A DNA stretch of 64,000 nucleotides from Bacteroidota bacterium. GTDB lineage: Bacteria > Bacteroidota > Bacteroidia > UKL13-3. Positions 8,808 to 20,084 of the stretch are shown piece by piece. Within the stretch, counting starts at the first letter, position 1; the number at the start of each line of letters is the position of its first letter. Under the pieces are notes generated by a model that was not told where the DNA came from, ran no database searches, and saw nothing but the letters and a program-made list of their open reading frames with translations. The stretch is taken from contig CANHVU010000015.1 of the NCBI GenBank assembly GCA_947464275.1, positions 17,256 through 81,255 of the forward strand, in the 5' to 3' direction. Made by a program: the position numbers and the translations under genes.

Positions 8808-9215
8808 AAACTTGTATATTTAATAGTTAATTTGTCTTAATTTTATTATCAATAGCAATGATAATTTATTCAAAAGACAATTCCAATTAATAATTAAATC
8901 TTCTAAATATTTACTATTTACATTTGAAACTCATCAACCCTTTTATATTTTAAATGAATGATTTGTTTTGATAAATATTCAATTAGTTTTTCTCATCAAT
9001 TTTTTATAGATAACAATTTGTATGGTTTTTTTCTTGTGTAATCATATATTATCTGCCTCTGTACTGCTTGCCTATTTCAATAAGATATTAGTAATTCATC
9101 CTATTTTAAAACCAATGCCATCGCTTCAAGCGATGGCATCGGTTTGTGAATCATTTATGCTTCGACAAGCTCCGCAACCATCATTCAAAAATCATCATTC
9201 AAAAATCACAAATCC
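8808..9215. other. 408-bp spacer between TPR-like gene and icmF
   Basis: No convincing gene. A plus-strand ORF at 9022-9327 overlaps the 3' end of icmF, has no family resemblance and looks spurious. The region holds the hairpin at 9111-9143, a TTCGACAAGCTC motif near 9161 that recurs at 46396, and a short tandem ATCATTCAAAA duplication just before the icmF stop. Confidence 0.6.
9111..9143 (-). terminator. Long hairpin downstream of icmF, probable terminator
   Basis: A 16-bp stem with one mismatch and a minimal loop (arms around CCATCGCTT / AAGCGATGG). On the minus strand it is followed by TTTTAAAATA. It is placed 73 bp after the icmF stop. It could alternatively be a second palindromic repeat family. 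Confidence 0.5.
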
Positions 9216-12200
9216 TTACATGTTTCTTCTATACTGTCCGCCAACTTCAAATAAGGCGTTGGTAATTTGTCCTAATGAGCAGTATTTAACTGTTTCCATT
9301 AAGGCTTCAAATATATTTCCGTTATGAATTGCTACTTGCTGAATTTTAGCCAACATTTCTTGTCCTTTTTCAATGTTTCCAGCTTTTAATTCATTCAACA
9401 TCGTAATTTGGAATTCTTTTTCTTCGGTGGTTGACCTAATTACTTCTTGCGGAATAACAGTTGGTGAACCTTTAGAACTTAAGAATGTATTTACTCCAAT
9501 AATTGGATATTCGCCCGTATGTTTTAACATTTCGTAATACATACTTTCTTCCTGAATTTTATTACGTTGGTACATGGTTTCCATTGCACCTAACACACCG
9601 CCACGCTCGTTAATTTTGTCAAATTCGGCTAACACGGCTTCTTCTACCAAATCAGTTAATTCTTCTATGATAAACGAACCTTGCAATGGATTTTCATTTT
9701 TGGCCAAACCTAACTCACGGTTGATGATTAATTGAATAGCCATTGCCCTGCGCACCGACTCTTCAGTTGGTGTTGTGATGGCTTCATCATACGCATTGGT
9801 GTGTAATGAATTACAATTATCGTAAATGGCATAAAGTGCTTGTAAAGTTGTACGAATATCGTTGAAATCAATTTCTTGTGCATGCAAACTTCTACCACTG
9901 GTTTGAATATGGTATTTCATCATTTGGCTGCGTTCGTTTCCACCATATTTTAGCTTCATGGCTTTTGCCCAAATTCTGCGACTAACCCTTCCAATTACTG
10001 AATATTCAGGGTCTATTCCATTGCTAAAGAAGAATGATAAGTTTGGTGCAAAATCATCAATATTCATTCCACGGCTTAAGTAATATTCCACAAAAGTAAA
10101 TCCGTTTGAAAGTGTTAAAGCCAATTGCGTAATTGGGTTTGCACCAGCCTCTGCAATGTGGTAACCACTTATAGAAACTGAATAAAAATTTCGTACTGCA
10201 TTATTGATAAAATATTGCTGTACATCGCCCATTACACGCAATGAAAACTCAGTTGAAAATATACATGTATTTTGCGCTTGGTCTTCTTTTAAAATATCTG
10301 CCTGAACTGTACCGCGAACTTGTTTTAAGGTTTCAACTTTAATTTTTTCATATACATCGGCAGGTAAAACCATATCGCCCGTAACGCCCAAAAGCATCAA
10401 TCCAAGTCCATCATTTCCTTCTGGAATTTCTTCGTTGTAAGTTGGTCTAGCTGTTCCTCTTGCTTTAAAAATGGCTTCTAATTTTTTGTTTACTTCATCT
10501 TCCAAACCATTTTGTTTGATGTAAATTTCGCATTGTTGGTCAATGGCAGCATTCATAAAAAAAGCACAAATAATTGCCGCAGGCCCATTAATGGTCATGG
10601 ATACCGAAGTTTTAGGATCGGCAAGATTAAAACCAGAATACAATTTTTTTGCTGCATCTAAACTCCAAACACTCACACCTGAATTACCCACTTTTCCGTA
10701 AATATCTGGTCTGTGGTCAGGGTCTTGTCCGTATAAAGTTACTGAATCAAAGGCAGTACTTAAACGCTTAGCTGGCATGCCTTTGCTCACATAATGAAAA
10801 CGTTTGTTGGTTCTTTCTGGTCCACCTTCTCCAGCAAACATCCTAGTTGGATCTTCACCCTCACGTTTAAATGGATAAATTCCAGCTGTGTATGGAAATT
10901 CTCCAGGGAAATTTTCCTGCAACGACCAACGTAAAATATCGCCCCAACCTTTAAATTTAGGTACAGCAACTTTTGGTATTTGCAAATGCGATAACGATTC
11001 AGAATGTGTTTTAATTTTGATTTCTTTATCGCGCACTTTAAAAATATAAAACTCGTTTTGATATTGAGCAATTTTTTCGCTCCAAGTTTCAAGTAATATT
11101 TTATTACGAGGATCTAAATCTAAATTTACTGTTTGATAAGCTTCTTCCAAGCCTTTTAACAAACGGTCTTTGTCATCCATTTTAGAAGCCGATATGGTTT
11201 CGATAGATGATTTTAAACCAAATAATTTATCAGCAATTTCAGCTTGCTTGGTTACCCATTTATCGTAGTTTCTATTGTTTTCCGAAATTTCAGAAAGGTA
11301 ACGAATGCGAGCAGGCGGAATGATGTAAATTTTTTCGCTCATTTCCTGGCTAATGTGGTAATCAGATTTCAAATCAGCACCCGTTTTTTCAACCAATTTA
11401 TTCATGATAGATTTGTACAATCTATTCATTCCAGGGTCGTTAAACTGCGAAGCAATAGTACCAAAAACAGGCATATCATCAGGGTTTTTATCAAACAACT
11501 GATGGTTACGTTGGTATTGTTTTTTTACATCTCTCAATGCATCTAACGAACCTTTTTTATCAAATTTATTTAACGCAATAATGTCCGCAAAATCCAACAT
11601 ATCAATTTTTTCAAGCTGCGTAGCTGCACCATATTCTGGTGTCATTACATACAAACTCATATCGCTGTGTTCAATTATTTCAGTATCGCTTTGGCCAATG
11701 CCCGATGTTTCCAAAATAATCAAATCAAATTTTGCAGCTTTAATGATATCAATGGCTTCTTTTACGTATTTTGATAATGCCAAATTACTTTGACGAGTAG
11801 CCAACGAACGCATGTAAACACGAGGATTTTTAATGGCATTCATCCTGATTCTATCGCCTAACAAAGCACCACCAGTTTTACGTTTACTTGGATCAACTGA
11901 AATAATGGCAATGGTTTTATCTTCAAAATCCATCAAAAATCTACGCACCAATTCATCCACCAATGATGATTTTCCTGCACCACCGGTTCCGGTAATTCCT
12001 AGAATTGGGGTTTGTGTAGACGTTGCATGCAACGTCTCTACATTGAAAACTTTGTGAAATTCGTCAGGGAAATTTTCGGCTGCGGAAATTAATTTGGCAA
12101 TTGATTTATAATCTTGTTCTTTAACTTTTTGGTTAATTTCATTTGCATCGGCCAGTAAATTTGCGCCCGTGGCAAAATCAGATTGTTTTAGCATATCGTT

Positions 12201-12608
12201 AATCATGCCTTGCAAACCCATTGCACGTCCGTCATCAGGAGAGTAAATTCTCGAAATTCCGTAAGCATGTAATTCAGCTATTTCGGTAGGTAAAATTACA
12301 CCGCCTCCACCGCCAAATATTTTTATATGACCACAACCTTTTTCTTGTAGTAAATCGTGCATAAATTTAAAATACTCCACATGTCCACCTTGGTAGCTAG
12401 TCATGGCTATTGCATTAGCATCTTCCTGAATAGCAGTGTCAACCACTTCTTCAGCACTTCTGTCGTGTCCCAAATGTATAACCTCAGCACCAGTTGATTG
12501 AATAATTCTGCGCATAATATTAATGGCAGCATCATGCCCATCGAACAAAGCAGCAGCAGTAACAATTCTAATTTTATTTACAGGAGTATATTTTTCTACA
12601 ATTTCCAT
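9216..12608 (-). CDS. icmF: Fused acyl-CoA mutase IcmF (B12-binding + G-protein chaperone + mutase)
   Basis: 1130 residues in the IcmF order. The N-terminal cobalamin-binding domain (about 12-140) carries DGHDAA at 23-28, with H25 the probable lower ligand. Next is a MeaI-type GTPase (about 200-450) with P-loop GTGGAGKS 207-214 and NKFDKKGS. The C-terminal mutase TIM barrel starts near 560. Such enzymes isomerise isobutyryl-CoA to n-butyryl-CoA, and related branched acyl-CoAs, in adenosylcobalamin-dependent fashion; the GTPase loads and repairs the cofactor. The segment [19 protein letters not shown] fits the IcmF rather than the methylmalonyl-CoA mutase subgroup. Oddity: residues 190-198 (VETLHATST) are encoded by a REP palindrome inserted just before the GTPase domain. 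It is a single-gene unit, divergent from 12757. Confidence 0.93.
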   Translation of the reverse strand: MEIVEKYTPVNKIRIVTAAALFDGHDAAINIMRRIIQSTGAEVIHLGHDRSAEEVVDTAIQEDANAIAMTSYQGGHVEYFKFMHDLLQEKGCGHIKIFGGGGGVILPTEIAELHAYGISRIYSPDDGRAMGLQGMINDMLKQSDFATGANLLADANEINQKVKEQDYKSIAKLISAAENFPDEFHKVFNVETLHATSTQTPILGITGTGGAGKSSLVDELVRRFLMDFEDKTIAIISVDPSKRKTGGALLGDRIRMNAIKNPRVYMRSLATRQSNLALSKYVKEAIDIIKAAKFDLIILETSGIGQSDTEIIEHSDMSLYVMTPEYGAATQLEKIDMLDFADIIALNKFDKKGSLDALRDVKKQYQRNHQLFDKNPDDMPVFGTIASQFNDPGMNRLYKSIMNKLVEKTGADLKSDYHISQEMSEKIYIIPPARIRYLSEISENNRNYDKWVTKQAEIADKLFGLKSSIETISASKMDDKDRLLKGLEEAYQTVNLDLDPRNKILLETWSEKIAQYQNEFYIFKVRDKEIKIKTHSESLSHLQIPKVAVPKFKGWGDILRWSLQENFPGEFPYTAGIYPFKREGEDPTRMFAGEGGPERTNKRFHYVSKGMPAKRLSTAFDSVTLYGQDPDHRPDIYGKVGNSGVSVWSLDAAKKLYSGFNLADPKTSVSMTINGPAAIICAFFMNAAIDQQCEIYIKQNGLEDEVNKKLEAIFKARGTARPTYNEEIPEGNDGLGLMLLGVTGDMVLPADVYEKIKVETLKQVRGTVQADILKEDQAQNTCIFSTEFSLRVMGDVQQYFINNAVRNFYSVSISGYHIAEAGANPITQLALTLSNGFTFVEYYLSRGMNIDDFAPNLSFFFSNGIDPEYSVIGRVSRRIWAKAMKLKYGGNERSQMMKYHIQTSGRSLHAQEIDFNDIRTTLQALYAIYDNCNSLHTNAYDEAITTPTEESVRRAMAIQLIINRELGLAKNENPLQGSFIIEELTDLVEEAVLAEFDKINERGGVLGAMETMYQRNKIQEESMYYEMLKHTGEYPIIGVNTFLSSKGSPTVIPQEVIRSTTEEKEFQITMLNELKAGNIEKGQEMLAKIQQVAIHNGNIFEALMETVKYCSLGQITNALFEVGGQYRRNM
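12016..12041. repeat. REP palindrome inserted in frame within icmF
   Basis: 26 bp with arms GTAGACGTTGCAT / GCAACGTCTCTAC, the same family as the elements around the RAYT gene. The left arm is two bases shorter than the 28-bp form. It encodes residues 190-198 of IcmF, in the linker between the B12-binding domain and the GTPase. Confidence 0.85.
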
Positions 12609-12710
12609 ATTTGCACTATTATTGATATTGGGCGAAAATAAGAGATTTTACTAAAAACCATATACTAATTTAGTTCAGTAAAGTTAAAACTTTTGACTTA
12701 AACAATTTTG

Positions 12711-12770
12711 GGATAAATGGTTAATCAATTATGCAAAAATTATAATTAATTGCAATATGCTAAAACGAAT
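12711..12770. repeat. 60-bp upstream/start region, copy 1 (second copy 13719-13778)
   Basis: The two 60-bp segments share the 5' part GGATAAATGGTTAAT and the 3' part ending TAATTAATTGCAATATGC and TAAAACGAAT. They cover the leader, the start codon and the first codons of the genes at 12757 and 13765. The ATG sits at the same place in each copy. Confidence 0.85.
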
Positions 12771-13647
12771 TTTTTTCTTGTTTTTATGTTTAATTTTCGT
12801 GCAATTAGTTTTTGCGCAAAAGCCTTGGCGGGCAAAACTATTTATTCACTTTTTAGATAGCAATAATAAATTAGTGACCGATACTATTTGGTTTGGGTTA
12901 GATAGCCTAGGCGATGAAGGGTACCAAGAAGGACTTGATGTGATTGATACCGTAGGCAGTGTAAATAAAATACTTAGCCATGATAGTTTGGTACAAAACC
13001 AATTTAATACCGACTGCGGTAATTTAAAATACAACATAAAAAAAATGAAATATGGCGAAACTAGGTTTGATTTTTATGCCATTGGTGGAAGTATTTCTAT
13101 GAGTTGGGATACCTCAGATTTTTTATATGAAGATACATTAAACAAATATTTTGCATCAAACTGTATTCTTAGAGCCTATAATGGATATATTGGAGGTATA
13201 GATAGAGTGCAATTTTTTTTAATGGCCGCGGAGAAAAATAAAATTTACTTTAGTAAAAGAGATTCTATTGAGGCATTTGGAGAATCTCCTTTATCTAATT
13301 GCAACAGGCAATTTAATGTTTTTGCTTTTTCACTTACAGTTGCTTTTTTTGACAAACTTAGGAATTTAAGCGTAAAGCAAACAGAAGAAACCAATTTTTT
13401 AATTAGCCCTAATCCTTTTAAGGGCAAAGTAAATATAAGTTTCAAAAATGAAGCCTTTCATAATAAGTTAAACTTAAAACTGCATAGCATAACTGGTAAA
13501 TTAGTGAAAGAAACATATTTATCTATTAATGGTAATGTTGCTAATATTGATTTAGTTGACTTAGAAGAAGGTATATATATCTTATCAATTGAAAATGAAA
13601 CAAACCACAAAGTTTCCTACCATAAAATAATAAAATCAAACTTTTAA
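12757..13647 (+). CDS. Secreted protein with T9SS type A C-terminal sorting domain
   Basis: 296 residues. The signal peptide is MLKRIFFLFLCLIFVQLVFAQ. A middle region of about 190 residues is Asp/Tyr-rich and not recognisable as a known enzyme. The C-terminal ~80 residues form a type A sorting domain: FLISPNPFKGKVNISF, LKLHSITGKLV, and LEEGIYILSIENETN...HKIIK. Such domains route proteins through the type IX secretion system to the cell surface or medium. Its leader and first codons are duplicated in front of the next gene, suggesting shared regulation. The function of the passenger domain is unknown. Confidence 0.85.
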   Translation: MLKRIFFLFLCLIFVQLVFAQKPWRAKLFIHFLDSNNKLVTDTIWFGLDSLGDEGYQEGLDVIDTVGSVNKILSHDSLVQNQFNTDCGNLKYNIKKMKYGETRFDFYAIGGSISMSWDTSDFLYEDTLNKYFASNCILRAYNGYIGGIDRVQFFLMAAEKNKIYFSKRDSIEAFGESPLSNCNRQFNVFAFSLTVAFFDKLRNLSVKQTEETNFLISPNPFKGKVNISFKNEAFHNKLNLKLHSITGKLVKETYLSINGNVANIDLVDLEEGIYILSIENETNHKVSYHKIIKSNF

Positions 13648-13718
13648 AATAAAACAACTGTACTTAACAAGTTAACTAAACTAAGAAATAATATTTTGTA
13701 AATCACCAAATATTATTT

Positions 13719-13778
13719 GGATAAATGGTTAATTACAATCCAAATTTTTATAATTAATTGCAATATGCTAAAACGAAT
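13719..13778. repeat. 60-bp upstream/start region, copy 2
   Basis: See copy 1 at 12711-12770. It supports the ATG at 13765 as start of the downstream gene rather than the TTG at 13717. Confidence 0.85.
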
Positions 13779-14454
13779 CATTTTACCTTTATATATAATT
13801 GTATTTACACAAATACTTACTGCTCAAAATGTTATCAAGCAAGGAAAAATTTATTATGAAATGGATTTTCCAGATATACCCGCAGAACAAAAAAAATTGA
13901 TGGCTAGTATGTTGCCTAAAGATGCTACCGCATACTTTAAAGAAAGTAAAACCAGAATAGAAACTCCAACTCCTTTTGGCAAAATGATTATCATAAGAGA
14001 TATTCAAAAAAAAGAATTTGTATTTGCCTTCAACAATATTGAAAAAAAGAAAAAAGTTGCCTTTAAAAAAACGGACGAAGAGGTAAAAAATGCACTTGCT
14101 GATACCAATAAAGTAAAAATAAATGTAGAAATTACCAAAGAAACCAAAATGATAACTGGTTATAAAGGTACCAAAGCAATTGTTACTTCTATTTTAAATG
14201 GAAAATCATCTGTAAGTGAATATTGGTTCAATAGCGAAATACCAAAAATAAACATGGGAAATGAGCAAGATGAAATATTTTCTAAATTAGATGGAGGACT
14301 TTTAGAATACACCGTAAATCAAGGTGAAATGCGAATTACCATGCGTGTTCGACAAATAGTGAAAGAAGAAATGAGTGATAAACTATTTGAAATAGGTGCT
14401 GCGTATAAAATGGTAAAAGATGAAGAAGAATTAGCCAATGAAATGATGAAGTAG
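13765..14454 (+). CDS. Secreted GLPGLI-like / DUF4412-type periplasmic protein
   Basis: 229 residues from the ATG at 13765. This start gives a clean signal peptide (MLKRIILPLYIIVFTQILTAQ) and matches the duplicated start region of the upstream gene. The mature part begins VIKQGKIYYEMDFPDIPAEQKKLMASMLP, then has many Lys-rich strands and KMITGYKGTKAIV...SEYWFNSEIPKI. This pattern (a ligand protein made of beta-strands with an exported N-terminus) resembles DUF4412 or GLPGLI-family proteins of Bacteroidota. No catalytic residues are evident. It probably lies in the periplasm or is a surface component. Confidence 0.65.
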   Translation: MLKRIILPLYIIVFTQILTAQNVIKQGKIYYEMDFPDIPAEQKKLMASMLPKDATAYFKESKTRIETPTPFGKMIIIRDIQKKEFVFAFNNIEKKKKVAFKKTDEEVKNALADTNKVKINVEITKETKMITGYKGTKAIVTSILNGKSSVSEYWFNSEIPKINMGNEQDEIFSKLDGGLLEYTVNQGEMRITMRVRQIVKEEMSDKLFEIGAAYKMVKDEEELANEMMK

Positions 14455-14529
14455 GTTATTGGTAATTTTTATTGTTGCCTAATGCTATGTTTAATCAAAA
14501 TTCAGCGTTCAAAATCCAAAATTTACGAT

Positions 14530-14537
14530 TACATTTG
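14530..14537 (+). promoter_or_regulatory. Possible -7 promoter element TACATTTG
   Basis: An exact match to the Bacteroidota -7 consensus TAnnTTTG, 23 bp before the ABC-F start. No convincing -33 TTG at the usual spacing. Confidence 0.35.
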
Positions 14538-14560
14538 CGGCCTTTAAAAAGTAAAAATAA

Positions 14561-16192
<1,632 letters not shown>

Positions 16193-16243
16193 ATTTTACT
16201 CAAGTGGATTCTTGGAAATTTTTAGAAAGGTTAATTTTAAAAT

Positions 16244-16876
16244 ATGAAGGTAGAAATTTGGAGTGATGTAATGTGTCCGTTTTGCTACATTGGCAAACGT
16301 AAATTTGAAAAAGCTTTAGCTAATTTTGAACACAAAGATCAGGTAATTGTTGAATGGAAAAGTTTTCAATTAAATCCTAATTTGGAAACCAATCCAAGTA
16401 AAAATACCATTGAGCATTTGGCTGAAAGTAAAGGTTGGACCCTAGATTACACCAAGCAAACAACCGAGCATGTAAGCAATATTGCTAAAGAACAAGGTTT
16501 AGATTTTAACTTTGAAAAAGCGGTTGTTGCCAATTCGTTTGATGCGCATCGGTTATTGCATTTATCCAAAAAACATAATCTTCAAAATGAATGCGAGGAA
16601 AAGCTATTTAAAGCTTATTTTGTTGAAGGTAAAAATACTGCTGACCACCAAGTTTTAACCAATATTGGATTGGAAATTGGTTTAAACCAAATTGATATTA
16701 CGGAATTGCTTAAAAGTAATTTGTATGCAAATGAGGTGAATAATGATATTTTACAAGCACAGCAAATAGGGGTGAGGGGAGTGCCATTTTTTGTTTTTGG
16801 AAATAAATACGCTGTATCAGGTGCACAAGAACCCGAAACTTTTTTAGGAGCACTAAAGCAAGCTTCTAGTCTATAG
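16244..16876 (+). CDS. DsbA family oxidoreductase, FrnE-like
   Basis: 210 residues without a signal peptide, so cytoplasmic. The DsbA/2-hydroxychromene-2-carboxylate isomerase fold is shown by MKVEIWSDVMCPFCYIGKRK (active-site CPFC, C11 and C14), a helical insertion, then DAHRLLHLSKK and the cis-Pro region GVRGVPFFVFGNKYAVSGAQ near 178-197. FrnE proteins are thiol-disulfide oxidoreductases linked to oxidative stress. It follows the ABC-F gene by 51 bp and could be cotranscribed. Confidence 0.88.
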   Translation: MKVEIWSDVMCPFCYIGKRKFEKALANFEHKDQVIVEWKSFQLNPNLETNPSKNTIEHLAESKGWTLDYTKQTTEHVSNIAKEQGLDFNFEKAVVANSFDAHRLLHLSKKHNLQNECEEKLFKAYFVEGKNTADHQVLTNIGLEIGLNQIDITELLKSNLYANEVNNDILQAQQIGVRGVPFFVFGNKYAVSGAQEPETFLGALKQASSL

Positions 16877-17018
16877 CTGCTGGCCTCTGGTAATAATAGC
16901 TTTTTGTTTATTGCCAATTGCCCATTGATTTTCTTACTGTTCATTTTTGTCACTCCGCATTCCGCATTTCCTCCTAAGTTTTCTAACAAACATCATTCAT
17001 AAGCTTCGCAAATAAGTT

Positions 17019-17026
17019 TAATTTTG
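17019..17026 (+). promoter_or_regulatory. Possible -7 promoter element TAATTTTG upstream of lpdA
   Basis: An exact match to TAnnTTTG, 30 bp before the lpdA ATG, implying a leader of roughly 25 nt. The -33 element is not clear. Confidence 0.35.
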
Positions 17027-17056
17027 CTAACATAATATTACAATAAAAATAACTTT

Positions 17057-18451
17057 ATGAAATACGATATAACCATTATTGGTTCTGGCCCCGGAGGATA
17101 TGTTGCTGCTATTCGTTGTGCGCAATTAGGTTTTAAAACAGCCATTATTGAAAAATACAGTACCCTAGGCGGAACGTGTTTAAATGTAGGTTGTATTCCA
17201 TCAAAAGCCTTATTAGATTCAAGCGAGCATTACCATAATGCTACCCATACTTTTGCTACGCATGGTATTGATGTAAAAGATGTAAAAGTAAATTTAAAAC
17301 AAATGATTGAGCGCAAAGCAGGTGTGGTTAAAACTACTTGCGAAGGCATTGATTATTTGATGAAAAAAAATAAAATTGATGTTTATAAAGGTATTGGCTC
17401 ATTTGTAACTAAAAACCAAATAAAAATTACTGGTGAAACTGAACAAGTAATTGATACCGATAAAGTAATTATAGCTACAGGTTCAAAACCAGCAAGTTTG
17501 CCAGGTTTAGAAATTGATAAAAAACGCATTATTACCAGTACCGAAGCATTAAATATGACCGAAGTGCCAAAGCATTTAGTAATTATTGGTGGTGGAGTAA
17601 TTGGTTTAGAATTAGGTTCGGTTTACGCACGATTAGGTGCTAAGGTTTCGGTTATTGAATATACCAATGCCATTATACCAACTATGGACGGAACTTTGGG
17701 TAAAGAATTACAACGCAGCTTACGCAAATTAGGCTTTGAGTTTTTCTTTAGCCATAAAGTAAAATCGGCAAAAGCTAAAGGCAAAGAAGTAACCATTATA
17801 GCCGATAACGAAAAAGGCGAAGAAGTTACATTTACTGGCGATTATTGCTTGGTTTCTGTAGGTCGTAAAGCTTATACCGAAGGTTTAGGTTTAGAAAATA
17901 TTGGTTTAAAAACCGATGAACGCGGACGTATAGAAACTGATGCGCATTTAGAAACTGCCATTAAAGGAATTTACGCCATTGGCGATGTAGTTAAAGGTGC
18001 TATGTTGGCTCATAAAGCCGAAGAAGAAGGTGTATTTGTGGCTGAAACCATTGCAGGTCAAAAACCACATATCAATTATAACTTAATTCCCGGTGTGGTT
18101 TATACTTGGCCCGAAGTAGCTGGTGTAGGTGCTACCGAAGAAGAATTGAAAAAAGCAGGAACCAAATACAAAGTTGGAAGTTTCCCAATGCGCGCTTTAG
18201 GCCGTGCCAGAGCAAGTATGGATATTGATGGATTGGTAAAAGTATTAGCCGATGCCACCACCGATGAAATTTTAGGAATGCACATGATTGGTCCACGTGT
18301 GGCTGATTTAATAGCCGAAGCAGTAGTAGCTATGGAGTTTAGAGCAAGTGCAGAAGATGTGGCAAGAATGAGCCATGCGCACCCAACCTATGCAGAAGCA
18401 GTGAAAGAAGCATGTTTGGCCGCTACTGACAACAGAGCCATGCACGTTTAA
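17057..18451 (+). CDS. lpdA: Dihydrolipoyl dehydrogenase (E3)
   Basis: 464 residues, the normal length. The N-terminal FAD-binding GSGPGGYVAAIR is at 9-20, the redox-active disulfide GGTCLNVGCIPSK has C41 and C46, the NAD-binding IGGGVIGLELGSVYARLG lies near 175-192, and the C-terminal catalytic His-Glu pair is in MSHAHPTYAEAVKEA. E3 reoxidises the lipoyl groups of pyruvate, 2-oxoglutarate and branched-chain dehydrogenase complexes, or of the glycine cleavage system. No E1 or E2 gene is adjacent, so it probably serves several complexes. It is followed by a terminator. Confidence 0.95.
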   Translation: MKYDITIIGSGPGGYVAAIRCAQLGFKTAIIEKYSTLGGTCLNVGCIPSKALLDSSEHYHNATHTFATHGIDVKDVKVNLKQMIERKAGVVKTTCEGIDYLMKKNKIDVYKGIGSFVTKNQIKITGETEQVIDTDKVIIATGSKPASLPGLEIDKKRIITSTEALNMTEVPKHLVIIGGGVIGLELGSVYARLGAKVSVIEYTNAIIPTMDGTLGKELQRSLRKLGFEFFFSHKVKSAKAKGKEVTIIADNEKGEEVTFTGDYCLVSVGRKAYTEGLGLENIGLKTDERGRIETDAHLETAIKGIYAIGDVVKGAMLAHKAEEEGVFVAETIAGQKPHINYNLIPGVVYTWPEVAGVGATEEELKKAGTKYKVGSFPMRALGRARASMDIDGLVKVLADATTDEILGMHMIGPRVADLIAEAVVAMEFRASAEDVARMSHAHPTYAEAVKEACLAATDNRAMHV

Positions 18452-18510
18452 TTAATTAAAAGATTCCAAAAATTAGAAAATTAAAAGATTTTTGAATCTA
18501 ATATTTGAAA

Positions 18511-18540
18511 ATCCGTTACAGTTGGTAACGGATTTTTTTT
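18511..18540 (+). terminator. Rho-independent terminator after lpdA
   Basis: Stem ATCCGTTAC / GTAACGGAT with a short loop, followed by eight T. It lies about 60 bp beyond the lpdA stop. Confidence 0.85.
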
Positions 18541-18619
18541 GGAATAAAAAACAAGAAACACATGTAAAGCAACTTTAATTTCACTTTATTTGACAATGAA
18601 TTAAAGAAATAATTTAGTA

Positions 18620-19369
18620 ATGAAAAAAATATTACTTTTACTCTGTTTTATTCCATTTTATACAAGTGTAATGGCTCAGGAAATGATGCTTTCGGGTGGA
18701 TTAACCACGCCTTTAAGTCCATATTCAGCCCAAGATATATTAGATAATACAAGTGGACATGCGCTTAATGGATATAATTTTAAACTCGATTATATTATTT
18801 TAAAACAGAGTAGCCTAAACTTTAGTCTAGGTTTTGTTTATTTCACCAATCCTTTTGATGTAGAAAATATCCAAAAGCAAAACAATACTGCCTTTAACCA
18901 AAAATCAGTTTATACTAGTTTAAAACCTTATACTGGTTTAGGATTTGGCGCTAGTATTTTGTATTATTTTACACCATTAAATAATAAAGTAAAGGGATAT
19001 TCGAAAATTACATTAGGCCAATTGTTTGTAAACTCGCCTGAATATAGTAAAACGGATAGTGGCGAATATGTAAAAATATTGAGTAATGATGCAAATAGTA
19101 TTTACTTGGGTATAGGAGCCGGTATTGAATATGCACTTTCCGCTGAAATTTCGCTGATTGGTTATGCTGAATATTTATACTCAAAAGTAGATTTTGGAAA
19201 TATTAAAATAGCCAATGCTGCGGGGCAAACGCAAACAATTCCTTCCAATAAAATTAATGAACAAACCCTTGGAATGCTTAACTTTAACTTAGGATTGAGC
19301 TATAAATTTTACAAACAAACCGATAACCTAAAAAGGAAAAAACCAACCAGTGTAACACCTAGTTTTTAA
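18620..19369 (+). CDS. Outer-membrane beta-barrel-like protein, unknown function
   Basis: 249 residues. The signal peptide is MKKILLLLCFIPFYTSVMAQ. Alternating strands (FKLDYIILKQSSLNFSLGFVYF, YTGLGFGASILYYF, IYLGIGAGIEYALSAEISLIGYAEYLY, LGMLNFNLGLSYKFY) are typical of a small eight-stranded porin or OmpW/PorT-like barrel. After the last strand there is a short basic tail (KRKKPTSV). No ligand or partner is evident. It is convergent with the sirtuin gene only 4 bp away. Confidence 0.72.
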   Translation: MKKILLLLCFIPFYTSVMAQEMMLSGGLTTPLSPYSAQDILDNTSGHALNGYNFKLDYIILKQSSLNFSLGFVYFTNPFDVENIQKQNNTAFNQKSVYTSLKPYTGLGFGASILYYFTPLNNKVKGYSKITLGQLFVNSPEYSKTDSGEYVKILSNDANSIYLGIGAGIEYALSAEISLIGYAEYLYSKVDFGNIKIANAAGQTQTIPSNKINEQTLGMLNFNLGLSYKFYKQTDNLKRKKPTSVTPSF

Positions 19370-19373
19370 ACTA

Positions 19374-20063
19374 TTATTTTGTTAAAATTTCAACCAACTG
19401 CTCCATGCCATCACTGGCTGTTGATTCTATAAAGCTAATATTTTGAGAACGCGTTACAGGCACTTTTTTAGGGTCAATAACATATAATGGTTTAGCATTA
19501 CTTAAATATTGAATCAAACCTGCCGCAGGATAAACTTGCAAACTAGTGCCAATCACCAACATTAAATCAGCTTCTTGTACCAATTTTATAGCAGGTTCAA
19601 TATTGGGTACAGCCTCTCCAAACCATACTATATTGGGTCTAAGTTGTGAACCATACTCACACCTATCGCCCATTTTCATTTCCCAACCATTTATTTCATA
19701 AATCAAACTTTCGTCATAAGTACTTTTGGCTTGTGTAATAATTCCGTGCAAATGCAATATTTTGCTACTGCCAGCCCTTTCATGTAAGTTGTCTACATTT
19801 TGTGTGATGATTTGAATATCAAATTTATCCTCTAGCTGTTTTACTAAATAATGTGCTTTATTTGGTTCTGCTTCTAGAACATTTTTTCTACGCATATTGT
19901 AAAAATCAAGCACCATTTGCATATCGGCTTGCCAAGCAGCCAAAGTTGCTACATCTTCTACTCTATAACCTTCCCAAAGTCCATCACTATCTCTAAAAGT
20001 TTTTAAACCACTTTCAGCACTTATTCCAGCACCACTTAAAATTACCAGTTTTTGTTTTTGCAT
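19374..20063 (-). CDS. cobB: Sir2 family NAD-dependent deacylase (class III / CobB type)
   Basis: 229 residues with the sirtuin core: GAGISAESGLKTFRDSDGLW at 11-30, the TQNVDNLHERAG NAD/ribose motif at 87-98, and the catalytic His in HLHG (H106). Y55 and R58 (FYNMRR) match the Tyr-x-x-Arg pair that marks class III sirtuins, which prefer succinyl or malonyl lysine. The usual four zinc Cys are absent: between H106 and RPNIVWFGEAVP only one Cys remains. It acts in the cytoplasm to remove acyl groups from lysines at the cost of NAD+. It is followed upstream by a small lipocalin-like gene on the same strand. Confidence 0.9.
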   Translation of the reverse strand: MQKQKLVILSGAGISAESGLKTFRDSDGLWEGYRVEDVATLAAWQADMQMVLDFYNMRRKNVLEAEPNKAHYLVKQLEDKFDIQIITQNVDNLHERAGSSKILHLHGIITQAKSTYDESLIYEINGWEMKMGDRCEYGSQLRPNIVWFGEAVPNIEPAIKLVQEADLMLVIGTSLQVYPAAGLIQYLSNAKPLYVIDPKKVPVTRSQNISFIESTASDGMEQLVEILTK

Positions 20064-20084
20064 TAGATTTTTATAATTAATTAT

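Noticed and set aside
9022..9327. Plus-strand ORF of 101 codons
   Set aside because: It overlaps the end of icmF, has no recognisable domain, and its sequence includes a hairpin and short repeats.
10787..12057. Several ORFs antisense to or out of frame with icmF
   Set aside because: Shadow frames of a well-supported 1130-residue enzyme.
13717..13764. Upstream TTG start for the gene at 13765
   Set aside because: It would put 16 extra residues before a good signal peptide, and the duplicated start region places the ATG at 13765.
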